DNA of 64,000 nucleotides from Rugalucina vietnamica (Eukaryota > Mollusca > Bivalvia > Lucinida > Lucinidae). Shown one piece after another: positions 52,311-63,920 of this stretch. The stretch covers positions 14,379,957-14,443,956 of the forward strand of contig OZ024874.1 in NCBI GenBank assembly GCA_964017185.1, read 5' to 3'. The notes beneath the pieces are model-generated. The model made no database searches. It saw only the letters and a program-made list of their open reading frames with translations, and was not told the DNA's origin. A program made the translations under genes and the position numbers. Within the stretch, counting starts at the first letter, position 1. Each line of letters begins with the position of its first letter.

Positions 52311-52939
52311 GGGTTAATGAATAAATTAATAGTTATACTGATAAAGTAGATTCAAAATCAATGAGGAAATGTTTAAAAAAATAATTGAACTTCCAAAATA
52401 AATCAGCCCAGTATAGGGAATAGAGACACCCCCCCCCCCCCCCTCAGGGACTGGCGCAGGCTGATTTTGGTCCACACTATGTATTGCTCATTGCAAATAA
52501 GATTATGCCATAAATGCACATATTTTGTATTTGGTCCCTCTATTACCTGGTCCCTAAATTATAGTCCTTGGTCCTTGAGGGACCAGGTCCCTGGTCCCTT
52601 GGTCCCTCAAGAAAAGTCCCTAAATTATACATTACCGGTGACGAGCATGCAAGTCAAACAGTTTTATTTTGAGGCATTGACTTATCTGTGTATTATAGTA
52701 AAGTGTTCACACCTAAAACAATACCGCAATTAAATAAAGTGTGGTTACTTTTTGGTTACACCCAATTGCAGCGGTAGACCTACCTGTATATTCAATGGTA
52801 TGATTAATATATTTTAATTCCCATGTACATTATGTAAAAACGGACGAAAATAACTGGTTAAAATGAAAATTATATACAAGCACATTACCTCATATCTGCT
52901 CCACTTACTTTAACCATAACTATATATACTTAAATATAA

Positions 52940-53014
52940 GGCCGACTTGACCCGGCCGAGTTGACCCGGCCGAGCTGACCCGGGCCGACTTGACCCGAGG
53001 CCGAGTTGACCCGG
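52940..53014 (-). repeat. GGGTCAACTCGGCC array, inverted
   Basis: Five GGCCGA(G/C)(T/C)TGACCC words. It is the inverse of 40651-40730, 12.3 kb away. Confidence 0.7.
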
Positions 53015-53019
53015 AATCA

Positions 53020-53759
53020 TTCTAATACTCAGATCCAAAATAACACGGATAAGACACTAAAGCGAGTGTCAATTCATGTTGTCTCTGCTTGATTTTAAGT
53101 ATCACAAAACACATTAGGAGTGGTCTAAAAAGAGTTTAAGTGACAACTAAGGCTCTAATAAGAGGTTTTTATCATGTTTGATCAAAAATTTTAAGGTACT
53201 TGGAATGCAAATGGAGTTTTTTCCTTCATTTTTACCAAAATCTGGTGATTTTCTGTCAAAAAAGCTGAAAACAGTGAAATTTGATACCTAGTTTTCTTGA
53301 CAATTTGTGCAGAACATGTTGGTTTCTCCAGAAATAAAATGATACTATCTTAAAGTTGATATATTAGGCTATTACTTTATGAAAAAATATCATGGATATT
53401 TGCTCAAATAATTAAATTATCAGCTTTTAAACTTTATCAATTACAGCTTTGACAATCTAGCCGAGACCACATATTTCCAATAAATACCATAAATATACCG
53501 TAGTTACCTATCCGGGATTTATTGGATCAGAGTCTAATAGGACCTGCAAAATGTTTGGTCATCGGTGAACAGATAACGTTTTTATGGCCAAAATGAATTT
53601 TGAATCACTGGCGTCTGACCTTCACTAAATGCACTCTATATTAGTAATTTTAGCATGTTTAAACTTTTAAAAAAGAAGATACTTTTATATACTTCTAATG
53701 GTGGAGCTCTGTATTTTGACATAAAATAGTTTCTGATGTTTTCTTGTCATAAACGAAAT
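53020..53759. other. no gene recognised
   Basis: AT-rich DNA with no supported feature. Confidence 0.4.
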
Positions 53760-54375
53760 TTCTTTTACATGCCACTTCACGGTTTAGTAAAGCAAATGTC
53801 TGTGTACAAAATACAGAAAGCTGATATCCTGTATTCTCCAATCTCCTGAGAAAATAGCACTTTTATCACCCGAAATTGACAGTCCAACATCCGAGCCATC
53901 ACCTCGAGAAAGTTCTGACACATAGAGATTGATGGGGTTCGTTTAACTTGGTTCATGGTCATCTCGGCCCGAAACCCTTCCTGCGCACTTGGCTTTACCT
54001 ATCAATGAGGTCACTTCTTCCACCAGGCAATTAGATACAACTACATGTCTTTATGACAGTATCTGTTCTTTAAATCATAATTTATCATAAAAAATGTAGT
54101 TGTATCTTTACCTGGTGGAAGAATGACACTTACTGCCAGGTGCACCTGAAAACGGATTGAGATTTGGATTTTGGGCCGAGACGACCATGAACTAAGTTAA
54201 ACGAACCGCATGTGTCGGATCTTTCTCGAGGTGGTAATTTGGATCGTGGACTGTCGATTTTGGATTATAAAACTGTGATTTTCTCAGGAGATTGGAGGGT
54301 CCAGGATTTCTAGTTTTTGTAACTTGTAAATGGATATTAACGTTATGAAAATGCTAAGTGGCGTGTAAGTGAACA
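53760..54375. mobile_element. foldback element immediately upstream of METTL25
   Basis: The arm at about 53810-53985 (CCAATCTCCTGAGAAAATAG, CACCTCGAGAAAG, TTCGTTTAACTTGGTTCATG) is inverted at 54165-54310. A second inner pair TACAACTACATG / GTAGTTGTATC with CTTCTTCCACCAGG / CCTGGTGGAAG lies at 54015-54130. It ends about 100 bases before the likely METTL25 5' UTR exon. Confidence 0.7.
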
Positions 54376-54469
54376 TGTGCGCTAATTAGAACGAATACGG
54401 TATATGCAATTTTTATTAAATGATTTTAAATCGCTGAGATAGAATTTTTTATCTCCTTTTTCATTTCAG

Positions 54470-54560
54470 AAAAGCTACACTGGAACAGTTCTAAAAAAAG
54501 CACCCTTTTAATATGAATGCATAATGAATACACATGAGACAGACTTAATTGGGTTGAAAA
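54470..54560 (+). other. METTL25: probable METTL25 5' UTR exon segment
   Basis: A strong acceptor (CTCCTTTTTCATTTCAG, ending 54469) precedes the start codon, implying an upstream non-coding exon that was not located. Confidence 0.45.
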
Positions 54561-57500
54561 ATGGCAGGACATCCAACCCAGATAAATTCTGTTAAAGATA
54601 AGCTAAATGAAATCCTGACTTTCCTGAAACCATACCTGCCGCTTGCCAATGCTCATGCCACAGAATTTATCACAGAACAGCAGTGGGAAAGACTGATTCC
54701 TGAACATATCGGAGATGATCTTATGGCTTGCACTGATGAGGAACTTAAAAGACTGCCTCTCCTAGGTTTTGTTGACAATGAAGTACAACGAGAAAACCCT
54801 AGTGTTGTTTCTGCTGCAGAAGAAATGTTCCATAATTGTTCTCTAAAAGAAAATCCATGTACACCAGATTCCAAAGCTGAAGAAGTAGTGGTAAACAAAT
54901 GTAACAAGGAAACAACACAAACAGCAACAGTTAATGAACGAAACAGTCATAATGAACATCAAAGATGGATACATTCTAGTCTAAGTGATTTTTGTAGCTG
55001 TGCAAAAAGGAACACTATTGATGGTCAAGGACTGGCTGTTAGTGTGTCAGAAATGGTTGAGAAACTTGCCCTTGCAGATAGTGACCCTGAAGTATTTGCA
55101 CCCACATATATGAATCTGAAGAAATCACATGAGATTGATGTTTTGAGTGATGTTTGTGCAAGGTTATCAAGGTCTACACAGTGCTCATTGGTGAGTTTTT
55201 CATAATTCATGTAATACAAAGAATCAGTGACTATTTCTATTTACAAATGCCTATGGTTTGAAGGAAAAATAAAAGTTGGTCATTGTTCTCTTGATTCGCA
55301 TGTTAGCTTCCCTGAATAAGGGGCTGTGTGATAGAAGAATTTATTATTTCATTATCGATGGCCAAGGATGCATATTTTGAGCTGAAACATTCATTTTTGT
55401 TATGAAATATATAGAAATCAGAAAAAGTTTTATAAAGTATTGTTCCCCCCGGAGAGCCAACAAAAGCTTTTGCCTGCTAATGTGTTGCCATTATCCGCAC
55501 AATATATGAAAGCGGCGTGCTGGCTCTAGGGGGGGAACGATACTCTAGAGCCCCAAAACGAGAGCCCAAATATGATTATCAGTCCTAGTTTCTCATTCAG
55601 GAAAAACTAGCAGATATACAGTTATCAAAATTGAAGCAATATAAAAGGGCTATCATATACAATAGTTTAACTGCAGTGAAGTTGAACTGGGATGCTGCAA
55701 AAACAATTTTCATAATTTGGGCGCAGGCAAAAAATGATTTGGCAAATATGTGTTACAATATTTTGGCAACATACTGTACAAATACACCCTTGATTTATTC
55801 ACGCCCTGTTACCTACATAGTTGCTAATTATGTTTGTTATTCATCAGTCATGAGGACACATGGTTTTCAGTTCAGCACTGTAACAAACAGCCACAAGATA
55901 GATTTCCAAGGGTGGTGGAGTGGGAATATGAGCATGCTTATTGGGACCTAAAGAAATAGGTGGGCTGCTGGTGCCTTCAGGCTAAGCTTCTATGCTGCTG
56001 TCCTGGTTAACCGCTCAGGTCTGAGCCTGCCCAGGAAAAAGTAGTTCATGTCAAACCAACCTTACATATAAGCCCTGTCGGTTTAGTAGGGGGTTATATT
56101 TGAAGCATTTTGTAGATGCCATGATGTCCTTATTTTGGATAAATGTCCCATAAAATGGAGACAAAGTCCCCACGTGACCATAGCTATTGACTGGGATGCT
56201 AAGCATTAATTCAATTAATAAATCAACATAAACTACATTATTTGCTTCACAGATATAGTAGCAAAATGACAAGCAATGATTGTACATATATATGTTATAC
56301 TGAATTGTGGAGATAGGTAGCCGTGTTAGATAAAACAGGACATGTGTATATATCTGTTATGCAACATTGGCCATGACAATCTTGTAAGAATTTACCATAA
56401 AGTTTGGGTCAGGGTAATTGTATTTTACATGTAAAAGAATGCCAAAAGAATCCTTCGTAATAACTCATGTTTCAAGCCACATGCAGGTTTAAAAAACTTA
56501 GTAAGAGTTTGAGTTGATTCCAGACAGGAAACATCAGTTTGTACCACTTTCATTTATAACTTTATAACAAATATGGTAATCTAATATTTCAAAAGTACAA
56601 ATGCTGTACAGGTACCTCCCAAATAATTTTCATATAACATTTCAAATTGTAGAGACATTAAACAGTTTTGATGATTTTTTCTTGATTCCTGCATGTGTCT
56701 GTCAGTTAAACATTCTAAATTACACACATTAGTGATAAAAATGTGAGCATGTGGAAAAAAACTCAAAATTTCGATCTTTAGTTTTTATGAAATTTAGACC
56801 CCCACCCCCTCTTGAAATGCTATTTCTACCAAACAACAATAAAATATGCAAATATCTATGCATGAATTTCTTCATAAGACATGGAAGTATTGTCCTCAAC
56901 ATAAAGTATCAGCATCAGGAGCTTAATAACAGTGTTCTGGGCTGCTAAAGTATAGGCATATACAGGCCAAATAGTCACTGATTCTTTCACAGATTTAAAA
57001 CAATAACATGTCTGATTGTTAACAAAGTGGACCTAGCATCAACCTCCATGTCCTGCACTTTCTTTGAGAAGATTTGATGATCAAACATTTTCTTATATTA
57101 ATTATGATGAGCATTGGCCAGATATGGTGAAATAATGCGCACTTGGTACATGTGAATTGCCTCTGTCAGAAAAGCTTGCCCAGGAATAGTGTGGTTAGGC
57201 TAATTGAAAGTCTGGACATGATCTTGGGCGTTTACAGGCCTGTTTAACATGAAATCAGACAAGCAGCACATGTATTTAGGGAAGATTAAATATTTCAGAT
57301 TTATTTTCAACTTAGTATAAATCCCAAAGACAAAAGAAATAATAACTTATTTACTCAGAAAATTTTCTTCTTTCAAGAAGTTTTAGGAAGTTTATAATTG
57401 TTAATACTATGAGATCGGTTCTCTCTGAGTGCATATGCCAGTAAAGATTTATGAGAAATTTTCCAGGTTGTAGACATTGGGAGTGGTAAAGGCTACCTTG

Positions 57501-60500
57501 GTCAGACATTGTATTTCCAACACAAGTTAACAGTCCTGGGTGTAGATGCTGCTCTGTCCAACACAAGTGGGGCGGAGAAAAGACTGGGAATTGTGGGTAA
57601 ACAGTGGGAGGGACTGAACCGTAATATCAAAAACCAGGAAAATGGAGTGAAACTTACAAAGAAGGAAAAGAAACAGTTAAGATTGAAAAAGAAACAAGAA
57701 TCAGAGAATGTTGTCAGGATGTGCAATAATATTGAAAAGGTTAATGACAAAGTTGAAGCCACTGCAGTTGATTCAGATTTTCAAACTGCTAAATTAATGA
57801 TAGAGTCTGAAAGTGAAATTCTGGACAGAGATAAAGCTATATTAGTGCAATGTTTTAAAAATGGTTGTTATATTCCTTTAACTGTGTATGTTGATACAGA
57901 TACTGATTTAAAAAGCATTGCAAATGAAGTATTATTCAGTTTATCAGATAATAGTAATACATGTACTACGCATATTTGTAATCCTCAAAAAGTACATGCT
58001 GTGATTGATCAAAATGTACAATCTAAGGATGTTGAAAGTACATTTGAAGCCAAAGATTGTAATGACAGAGTTACAGATAGATACAGTGCTTCAAATCAGA
58101 AATGTTCCTCAGGCACTGTGATAAAACAATGTGATAATATCAAAACTACAACAAACACCTTGACCAGTATAGAGCGTGATATGAACATCATGCTAACAGG
58201 TCTGCATACCTGTGGAGATCTTGCCAGTACCATGCTGAAACTGTTTGTGTTCAATTCTGATGTTAAGTGTCTATGCTCAGTTGGATGTTGTTACCATCTT
58301 CTCACTGAAGAGTTTGTCCAAGAAAAGGATTCCTCAGGTATACAACTGGTTTAAACTTTTGTTCTTAATATGTAAATTCAATTGCCTGCCACCATCCATT
58401 CATGATTGCCATGATGATTGGGACTGTTTAAATAGGTGGACTATTGGATGCCTCCCAAGTGATGCTGCTTACTAAGTGTAACTGACTGATCACCTGAAAA
58501 CTGGTTAGTGGCTTAAAAGGTTTGAGCCTGCCCAGGAAAAGTGGTTGTCAAACCATTCATACATACATGCCTTCATGCTGATAAACTGTAGCACTTTGTG
58601 GAAATCAACGCATCCCAGTTTGGGTAGATTTTGCATAAAAATCAAGGTGATGTACAAACATGACCATAGCTGTTGACTGGGATGTCAAGCAACATAACAA
58701 ACGAAGTAAAAAATAACTTCAAATACAAAGGTAAAAAAACGGATGATAAATAATCTTTAGGGTTTCCCAGATGATGGGTAGATACTTCAAATTTTTGACA
58801 TACAAGATAGGGATGGCACATGTACTATCTTAAATGTATGAAAAAAAAACAACTGCTGCTTGTGGTAACTGGGTAGCTGATCTGGAACAACACAACTCAT
58901 TTGATGATCTTTTATTTCAGCTGATCAGCACCAGTATGGTTTCCCACTGAGCTCATATCTGAGGCAGAAGAGTGTGTATCTGGGTAACACTGCCAGGAAC
59001 CTTGCCTGTCAGTCTCTACACAGGATGGTCACTGCTGATGATGTAAGTTTTTATAATGTTAGGCAGTTTTATTATGATTTTACCTAAAGTTAATGCTAAA
59101 CACATGGACAAGTATCTTATACACAAACATTTAGGCTTCTTATTCATCAAGAGAAATGGGTATTGAAAGAAAATGACTTTCAATGTGTCCAGCCCTTAAG
59201 TGCCTAATACAAAAAATATAAAGTTGGATACAAAACAAACTCGACCAGATCATTCAACATTCAAGAAAGAAAAACATTTTGAAGTAACCAAGCTGATTGT
59301 CAAGAAAATGTTACAAAACTGAAACCTCTATAGAGGCCCCTGATCTCTTTGAAAAAGTCACTTTTCATCACTTCACTGCTAAATTGTGCTACTAAAGAAA
59401 AAGATGATCTTATTGACATGTATCATTTAGCTTCAGGGCTACAGGTTCTTCCCCAGGGCTTTGCTACAGAAGATGATTGTTGATCTGGCAGACCCAGACT
59501 CTGTACAGTGGATAGGGCTGCGAGGTATGGAACAGAAGTCAGAGGGGACCCTGGATTATATCATGAAAGCTTGGAAGAAACTGAAGCTGCCTGAGGATTT
59601 GGTATGAAGTCATTAGCATGTTTCTGGCTGCATTATTTATTTCCATTTAGATTTTATCTAATTTGCAGAGCATATCAAGCACTTGTCATGTTTTAATAAT
59701 GATTGTACACATATGTGTATATGTGCATTTAAAATTGCAAGTCTGAAAGAGATCAGAACAAGCATTGTGGTAGAAAGTTATTTCCAAATCCTGTCACCGA
59801 TGATTAAAATAATTATTAGAAACATAGCAGAATTCTACTTGCATTTAATTTTTATTAGATTGATTTCAATGTTGCAGGTTTTCAGCTTTTCACTTTCCAC
59901 TGAAAATTTAAATGAAGCATGGTTTTCATTTGTAACATTTTCCATAGAGATAATATGTATCTTAAAGGATTTCATACTATTTATACCCCCGGCATTTATG
60001 CCGACGGGTATATAGTTTTCGCTTTTCCGTTCGTATGTTCGTTAGTTCGTTAGTTCCTTGGTTTGTTAGTTCAGTTAAAATGTCAAAGTTTTGGTTAAAG
60101 TTTCTCTATTGGTGTATATCTCATGAACTATATATCAGAAACCATTCATATTTGGACTATAGGTACCCTATAGGGTTGGCTTTGTTTCTATGAGTTTGGA
60201 CCCCAGGGTCCATGCCCAGGGGTGGGGCTAGAGTTCAAAATCTAGGTCACGTTTAATTTGCGTCAAAGTTTTGGTTAAAGTTTCTCTGCTGGTTTATATC
60301 TCATGAACTATATATCAGAAACCATTCATATTTGAACTATAGGTACCCTATAGGGTTGGCTTTGTTTCTATGAGTTTGGACCCCAGGGTCCATGCCCGGG
60401 GGTGGGGCTAGAGTTCAAAATCTAGGTCACCTTTAATTTGCGTTAAAGTTTTGGTTAAAGTTTCTCTATTGGTGTATATCTCATGAACTATATATCAGAA

Positions 60501-62233
60501 ACCATTCATATTTAGACTATAGGTACCCTATAGGGTTGGCTTTATTTCTACGAGTTTGGACCCCAGGGTCCATGCCCGGGAGTGGGGCTAGAGTTGAAAA
60601 TCTAGGTCACCTTTAATTTGCGTCAAAGTTTTGGTTAAAGTTTCTCTATTGGTGTATATCTCATGAACTATATATCAGAAACCATTCATATTTGGACTAT
60701 AGGTACCCTATAGGGTTAGCTTTGTTTCTATGATTTTGGACACCAGGGTCCATGCCCAGGGGTGGGGCTAGAGTTCAAAATCTAGGTCACCTTTAATTTG
60801 CGTCAAAGTTTTTGTTAAAGTTTCTCTAGTGGGGTATATCATGAGCCAGTCATCAGAAGCCATTCATATTTGGACTATAGGTACCCTATAGGGTATAGGG
60901 TAGGGTCCATGTCGCGGGGGGGGGGGGGGGGGGGGTGCTTGAGTTCAAGATCTAGGACATCAATACTTTTATTACTACTATTATTTTTTTTTAATTTAGA
61001 CTGACATTCTATTTTCATTTTCCATCTAGGACTGAGGACCTGACCCTCAATGTCCGTGATTAAGTCCTAGATGGAGTACACAAGTCAGCTCTGTGTACTG
61101 CTCTAAAGAAGATATGTCACTCTAAAAACTACACTCCCTCATGTCTGTGGTCAAAGTGCTTTAGAATGCACACTTTTATAAAGTATTTGATAAGGGTACT
61201 GTCTTTTGTTCGGGATTTGTGATTCAATGTCAGGGGTGTACATGTGCTGGGTGGTTGTGGGAGGGAGAAGGAGGACTGGGTGACCACCAGCCAGGGGTAT
61301 ACGTGCCTCTCAAGGCACTTTTTCTAGTTTTAAGTTGTCCAGAATTTTTCACTTCCATTTCCAAGGTAACAGAGGAGTTGGTTAGGACCTACCTAGATAA
61401 GTATGAAGAACAACAGCAGCAACTGGCAGCACTATTCCAGCTCAAGTCAGTTCTGGCTCCCTGCATAGAGTCACTCATACTACTGGACAGAATCTGCTGG
61501 CTAATGGAACAGGTAACAGTGGAGTAATGGTTGTATTAGCTTTTTAAAACCACACCTTACACAGTCATGTAGCTGTTTTAAAACAGTTTTACAAGTGCTC
61601 AATTTGAAAAGACTCAAGCTCTTTCTGTGGTATTCTCACATTTGTTTTAATTTGAAACATGATTGCAATCCTAATTCTTTTGACAAAGTTATAGATAATA
61701 ATATGAAGATGAGACATCATAATTTTTCATAATGATTGAGCAAAATTAAAAAACAAACTTTAAACTGCATTGTCTTGAAAATTTATAGATATTAAGTAGG
61801 CAAACACTATACCAAGTTCCAGACAAGTTTTATTATAAGCCGACACATGCACATGAATAGCTAAAGCAATTGCAAATTCACTAGTTTGGTGCTTCAAGTG
61901 TTAAAGTAAGTTCCCTTCCATTTGTTTAGCATGGAGCGGGCTTGCGCAGTCGGTAGTGCATCATACTTTGGGCAGAGGGGTCCATGGTTGGATCCTCCTG
62001 TTGTGTCCTTGAGCAAGTCACGTTTCCACCGCTCATTGTATATAGTGTACATACATTCTAAAATAGTTGCAATTAAAGCTCTACAGAGCTTATGTTTATT
62101 GGTGAAATATGAAGTGACTTTAAATAAAGATTATTATTATTTACAGGAGACTATGAAGGATGTATACCTGGTGAAAATGTTTGACCCTGTCATCTCACCT
62201 AGATGCTATGGTATTGTGGCCACCAAGAACTGA
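54561..62233 (+). CDS. METTL25: METTL25-like putative methyltransferase
   Basis: Six exons join in frame: 54561-55190, 57467-58337, 58921-59042, 59431-59601, 61366-61512 and 62147-62233 (2028 nt, 675 residues; human METTL25 is about 600). The N-terminus has FLKPYLPLANAHATEFITEQ. MNLKKSHEIDVLSDVC leads across intron 1 to VVDIGSGKGYLGQTL, the SAM-binding motif I, and VLGVDAALSNTSGAEKR. GLHTCGDLASTMLKLF and SVGCCYHLLTEEF are further family signatures. The protein ends KMFDPVISPRCYGIVATKN. Exon 2 contains an unusual 170-residue low-complexity insert between KKEKKQLRLKKKQES and GLHTCGD. Exon 4 has two acceptors 6 nt apart (59431 or 59437), both in frame. Substrate unknown in this family. Introns hold SINEs, a MITE and a 180-bp tandem array. 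Confidence 0.93.
55440..55540. mobile_element. 101-bp MITE with TA flanks
   Basis: The tips TTGTTCCCCCCGGAGAGCCA and TGGCTCTAGGGGGGGAACGA are inverted. TA lies at 55438-55439 and 55541-55542. It is in METTL25 intron 1. Confidence 0.7.
55935..56235 (+). repeat. SINE-like repeat, copy 1 (METTL25 intron 1)
   Basis: It shares GAGCCTGCCCAGGAAAAAGT, GTCAAACCA and ACCATAGCTATTGACTGGGA with 58395-58720 in the same order, ending AAGCATTAATTCAATTAATA. Confidence 0.6.
56240..57460 (+). other. remainder of METTL25 intron 1
   Basis: No exon or repeat was recognised; the acceptor TTTTCCAG ends at 57466. Confidence 0.4.
58395..58720 (+). repeat. SINE-like repeat, copy 2 (METTL25 intron 2)
   Basis: GAGCCTGCCCAGGAAAAGTG and ACCATAGCTGTTGACTGGGA, with TCAAGCAACATAAC near the end, are colinear with copy 1. 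Confidence 0.6.
60079..60960 (+). repeat. 180-bp tandem repeat, about 5 units
   Basis: GTCAAAG (or GTTAAAG) starts recur at 60082, 60262, 60442, 60622 and 60802, exactly 180 bp apart. Units share CTATAGGTACCCTATAGGGT and GGACCCCAGGGTCCATGCCC. The last unit is shortened and ends in a run of about 20 G. CCCCCGGCATTTATGCCGAC and TTCGTTAG repeats precede the array. It lies in METTL25 intron 4. Confidence 0.88.
61931..62100 (+). repeat. tRNA-derived SINE in METTL25 intron 5
   Basis: The head GAGCGGGCTTGCGCAGTCGG (box A) leads to GGTTGGATCC (box-B-like), then GTGTCCTTGAGCAAGTCACG, a motif also present inverted at 63710. It ends 45 bases before exon 6. Confidence 0.7.
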
Positions 62234-62275
62234 CAGCTTTGGCCATTATTGTTCCACACAAGAACAAAAAACAAA

Positions 62276-62452
62276 TGAGTCACTGCATCAGAAAACCAAA
62301 AATTTGCATATGCAAAAACAAACACGGATAGAACAATTCCTCATCCTCGTAAATACGAAAGTTCAAGCCTCTAGCCGATTAATGTGGCTGTACAGGTCGG
62401 TCTATGCCGGACCTGGTCAGAAACCAAAACTGTTGGTTTTCTCGTGGGTAGG
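62276..62452. mobile_element. TGAGCC-family MITE, truncated copy
   Basis: The left end is TGAGTCACTGCATCAGAAAA. The body keeps GCATATGCAAAAACAAA and GCCGGACCTGGTCAGAAACC. It sits in the METTL25 3' UTR or just beyond; the coding stop is 43 bases upstream. Confidence 0.65.
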
Positions 62453-62467
62453 GGTCTATTTAGTTAT

Positions 62468-62648
62468 AGATAATCAACTGATTTTTTCTTCAAGTGCTGT
62501 GTTTTTGAAATTAATTCATAGTTCAATGACCTTTCATCAGGACCTTTTATGAGCCTTCGGCTCGTAAAAGGGTCCTGATGAAAGATCACTCAAACTATGA
62601 ATTAATTTCCAAAACACAGCACTTGAAGAAAAAATCAGTCGATTATCT
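62468..62648. repeat. hairpin with about 85-bp arms
   Basis: AGATAATCAACTGATTTTTT and its complement near 62648 begin arms that meet at GAGCCTTCGGCTC. Differences are few. It lies shortly after METTL25. Confidence 0.78.
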
Positions 62649-62649
62649 G

Positions 62650-63600
62650 TTTTATCCTATAGACCGTAAGATCCAGACCAGCTTGTTACAAGTGAGCAGG
62701 TGGCCAGGTGCTCAGTGTCTTTGTCTTACTGTAACTACAAAAAGTAAAGTTCATTAAGAAAAGTTTTGTTGTGACACAGCTTTGTACTCTTGTGACACTT
62801 CCTGTATTTGCCATAAAAAAAGGTACCTTTGTAAATCTACATGTGATCAGCCAGTGCAAATAAACTAGCAGGAACGTGACCTTTTAGTACAAAATAAAGA
62901 TTAGATCAGCTGTGAGATCAGCTGTTTGACAACAGAGCAGCTTATCAGTGTCTTCATTATGATGGTATGGAAAGTACAGCCACCAAAGATAGACTTTGTT
63001 TTGCCATGGCACATATGTGTACTAAAGGTCAGGATGGTACAAAATTAACTCATATTGTTTAATTTTCATTAACTCATTTAACCATAGTTTTGTCTCCATA
63101 GGCTCTGTACTATGTCTATAGGATAATTAGATTTTATACAATAAAGCAATTCATTTTTTCAAGCTATTTATTTTCACATGAAAGAAAATATCAATTTGAC
63201 AAATTGCACATTATTTTTGCATAGGCCAGTTGTTCAGTCCTCGAAAATAAATTGCTAAAATATACATGGAGTCTGAAGACCAAAACTGGGAGCTTTGTTA
63301 GCCGCTAAAGAGTTGGGTTAAAGTATTTGTCAGTCTTTATGTCTGTCTCTTCATGTGGCTCTTTTCAAACCTTACCTGTGCAATCAATGTTCACTGCTTT
63401 AATAGTTAGTTTGTGCCTCTTTATAATATACATTACAGAAACTAGATGGTTTCTTGAGGTGAAAACTTTTAAAAGTTACTGATCACTCAGATTATGCTAT
63501 ATTTTGGAACATTTACAAATTAATGGCTCATCATTTATGTCTCAATTATTGTCTAGTGAAGAAAATGAAGCATGCACAAAAATCAAATCTGAAATATTTG
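62650..63600. other. intergenic, no gene recognised
   Basis: AT-rich DNA. AATAAA hexamers at about 62893 and 63141 could serve METTL25 polyadenylation. Confidence 0.4.
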
Positions 63601-63602
63601 TT

Positions 63603-63806
63603 TAATTGAAGTTTAACGTTGCAGTCAACAATTTTTCAGTCATGTTGGGATAGAGCCACTGCTTCCTGGGTTTTATCCAGTACTCTAGGGAGTTTACGGT
63701 ATGTGTCTTGCTCAAGAACACAACACAGTGCCACCAGTGGGGATCAAACCCAGGACCTCACGATATGGAGTCTGATGCTCTTCCACTACGCCACTGTGCT
63801 CCCCAG
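63603..63806 (-). repeat. tRNA-derived SINE, minus strand
   Basis: The complement starts GGGGAGCACAGTGGCGTAGT (box A), with box B GGGTTTGATCCCC and TTGAGCAAGACACAT further on. It shares GTCAACAATTTTTCAGTCATG with the 31985-32192 copy. Confidence 0.75.
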
Positions 63807-63920
63807 ATCTAAAATATTAATCTGTGATAACCTGTGTATTGAAGAAAGAAATACAAGAGTGGAAATTAACAGAATTTCTTCTTTTTTATGCCTCATTTTA
63901 CATTTAATGCAAATATAAAG

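Larger units (their letters stand above)
47421..52636. mobile_element. 5.2-kb TIR element made of GGGACCAGG words
   Basis: About 106-bp inverted repeats: 47421-47526 (GGTAATGTATAATTTAGGGA...) and 52531-52636 (its complement), differing at only a few bases. Inside lie a 3.3-kb foldback, a short MITE and a Penelope relic. No transposase frame and no clear target duplication were found. Confidence 0.65.

Noticed and set aside
59683..60015. 110-codon frame in METTL25 intron 4
   Set aside because: AT-rich, hydrophobic by composition, and runs into the tandem repeat; not bounded by splice sites that keep the METTL25 frame.
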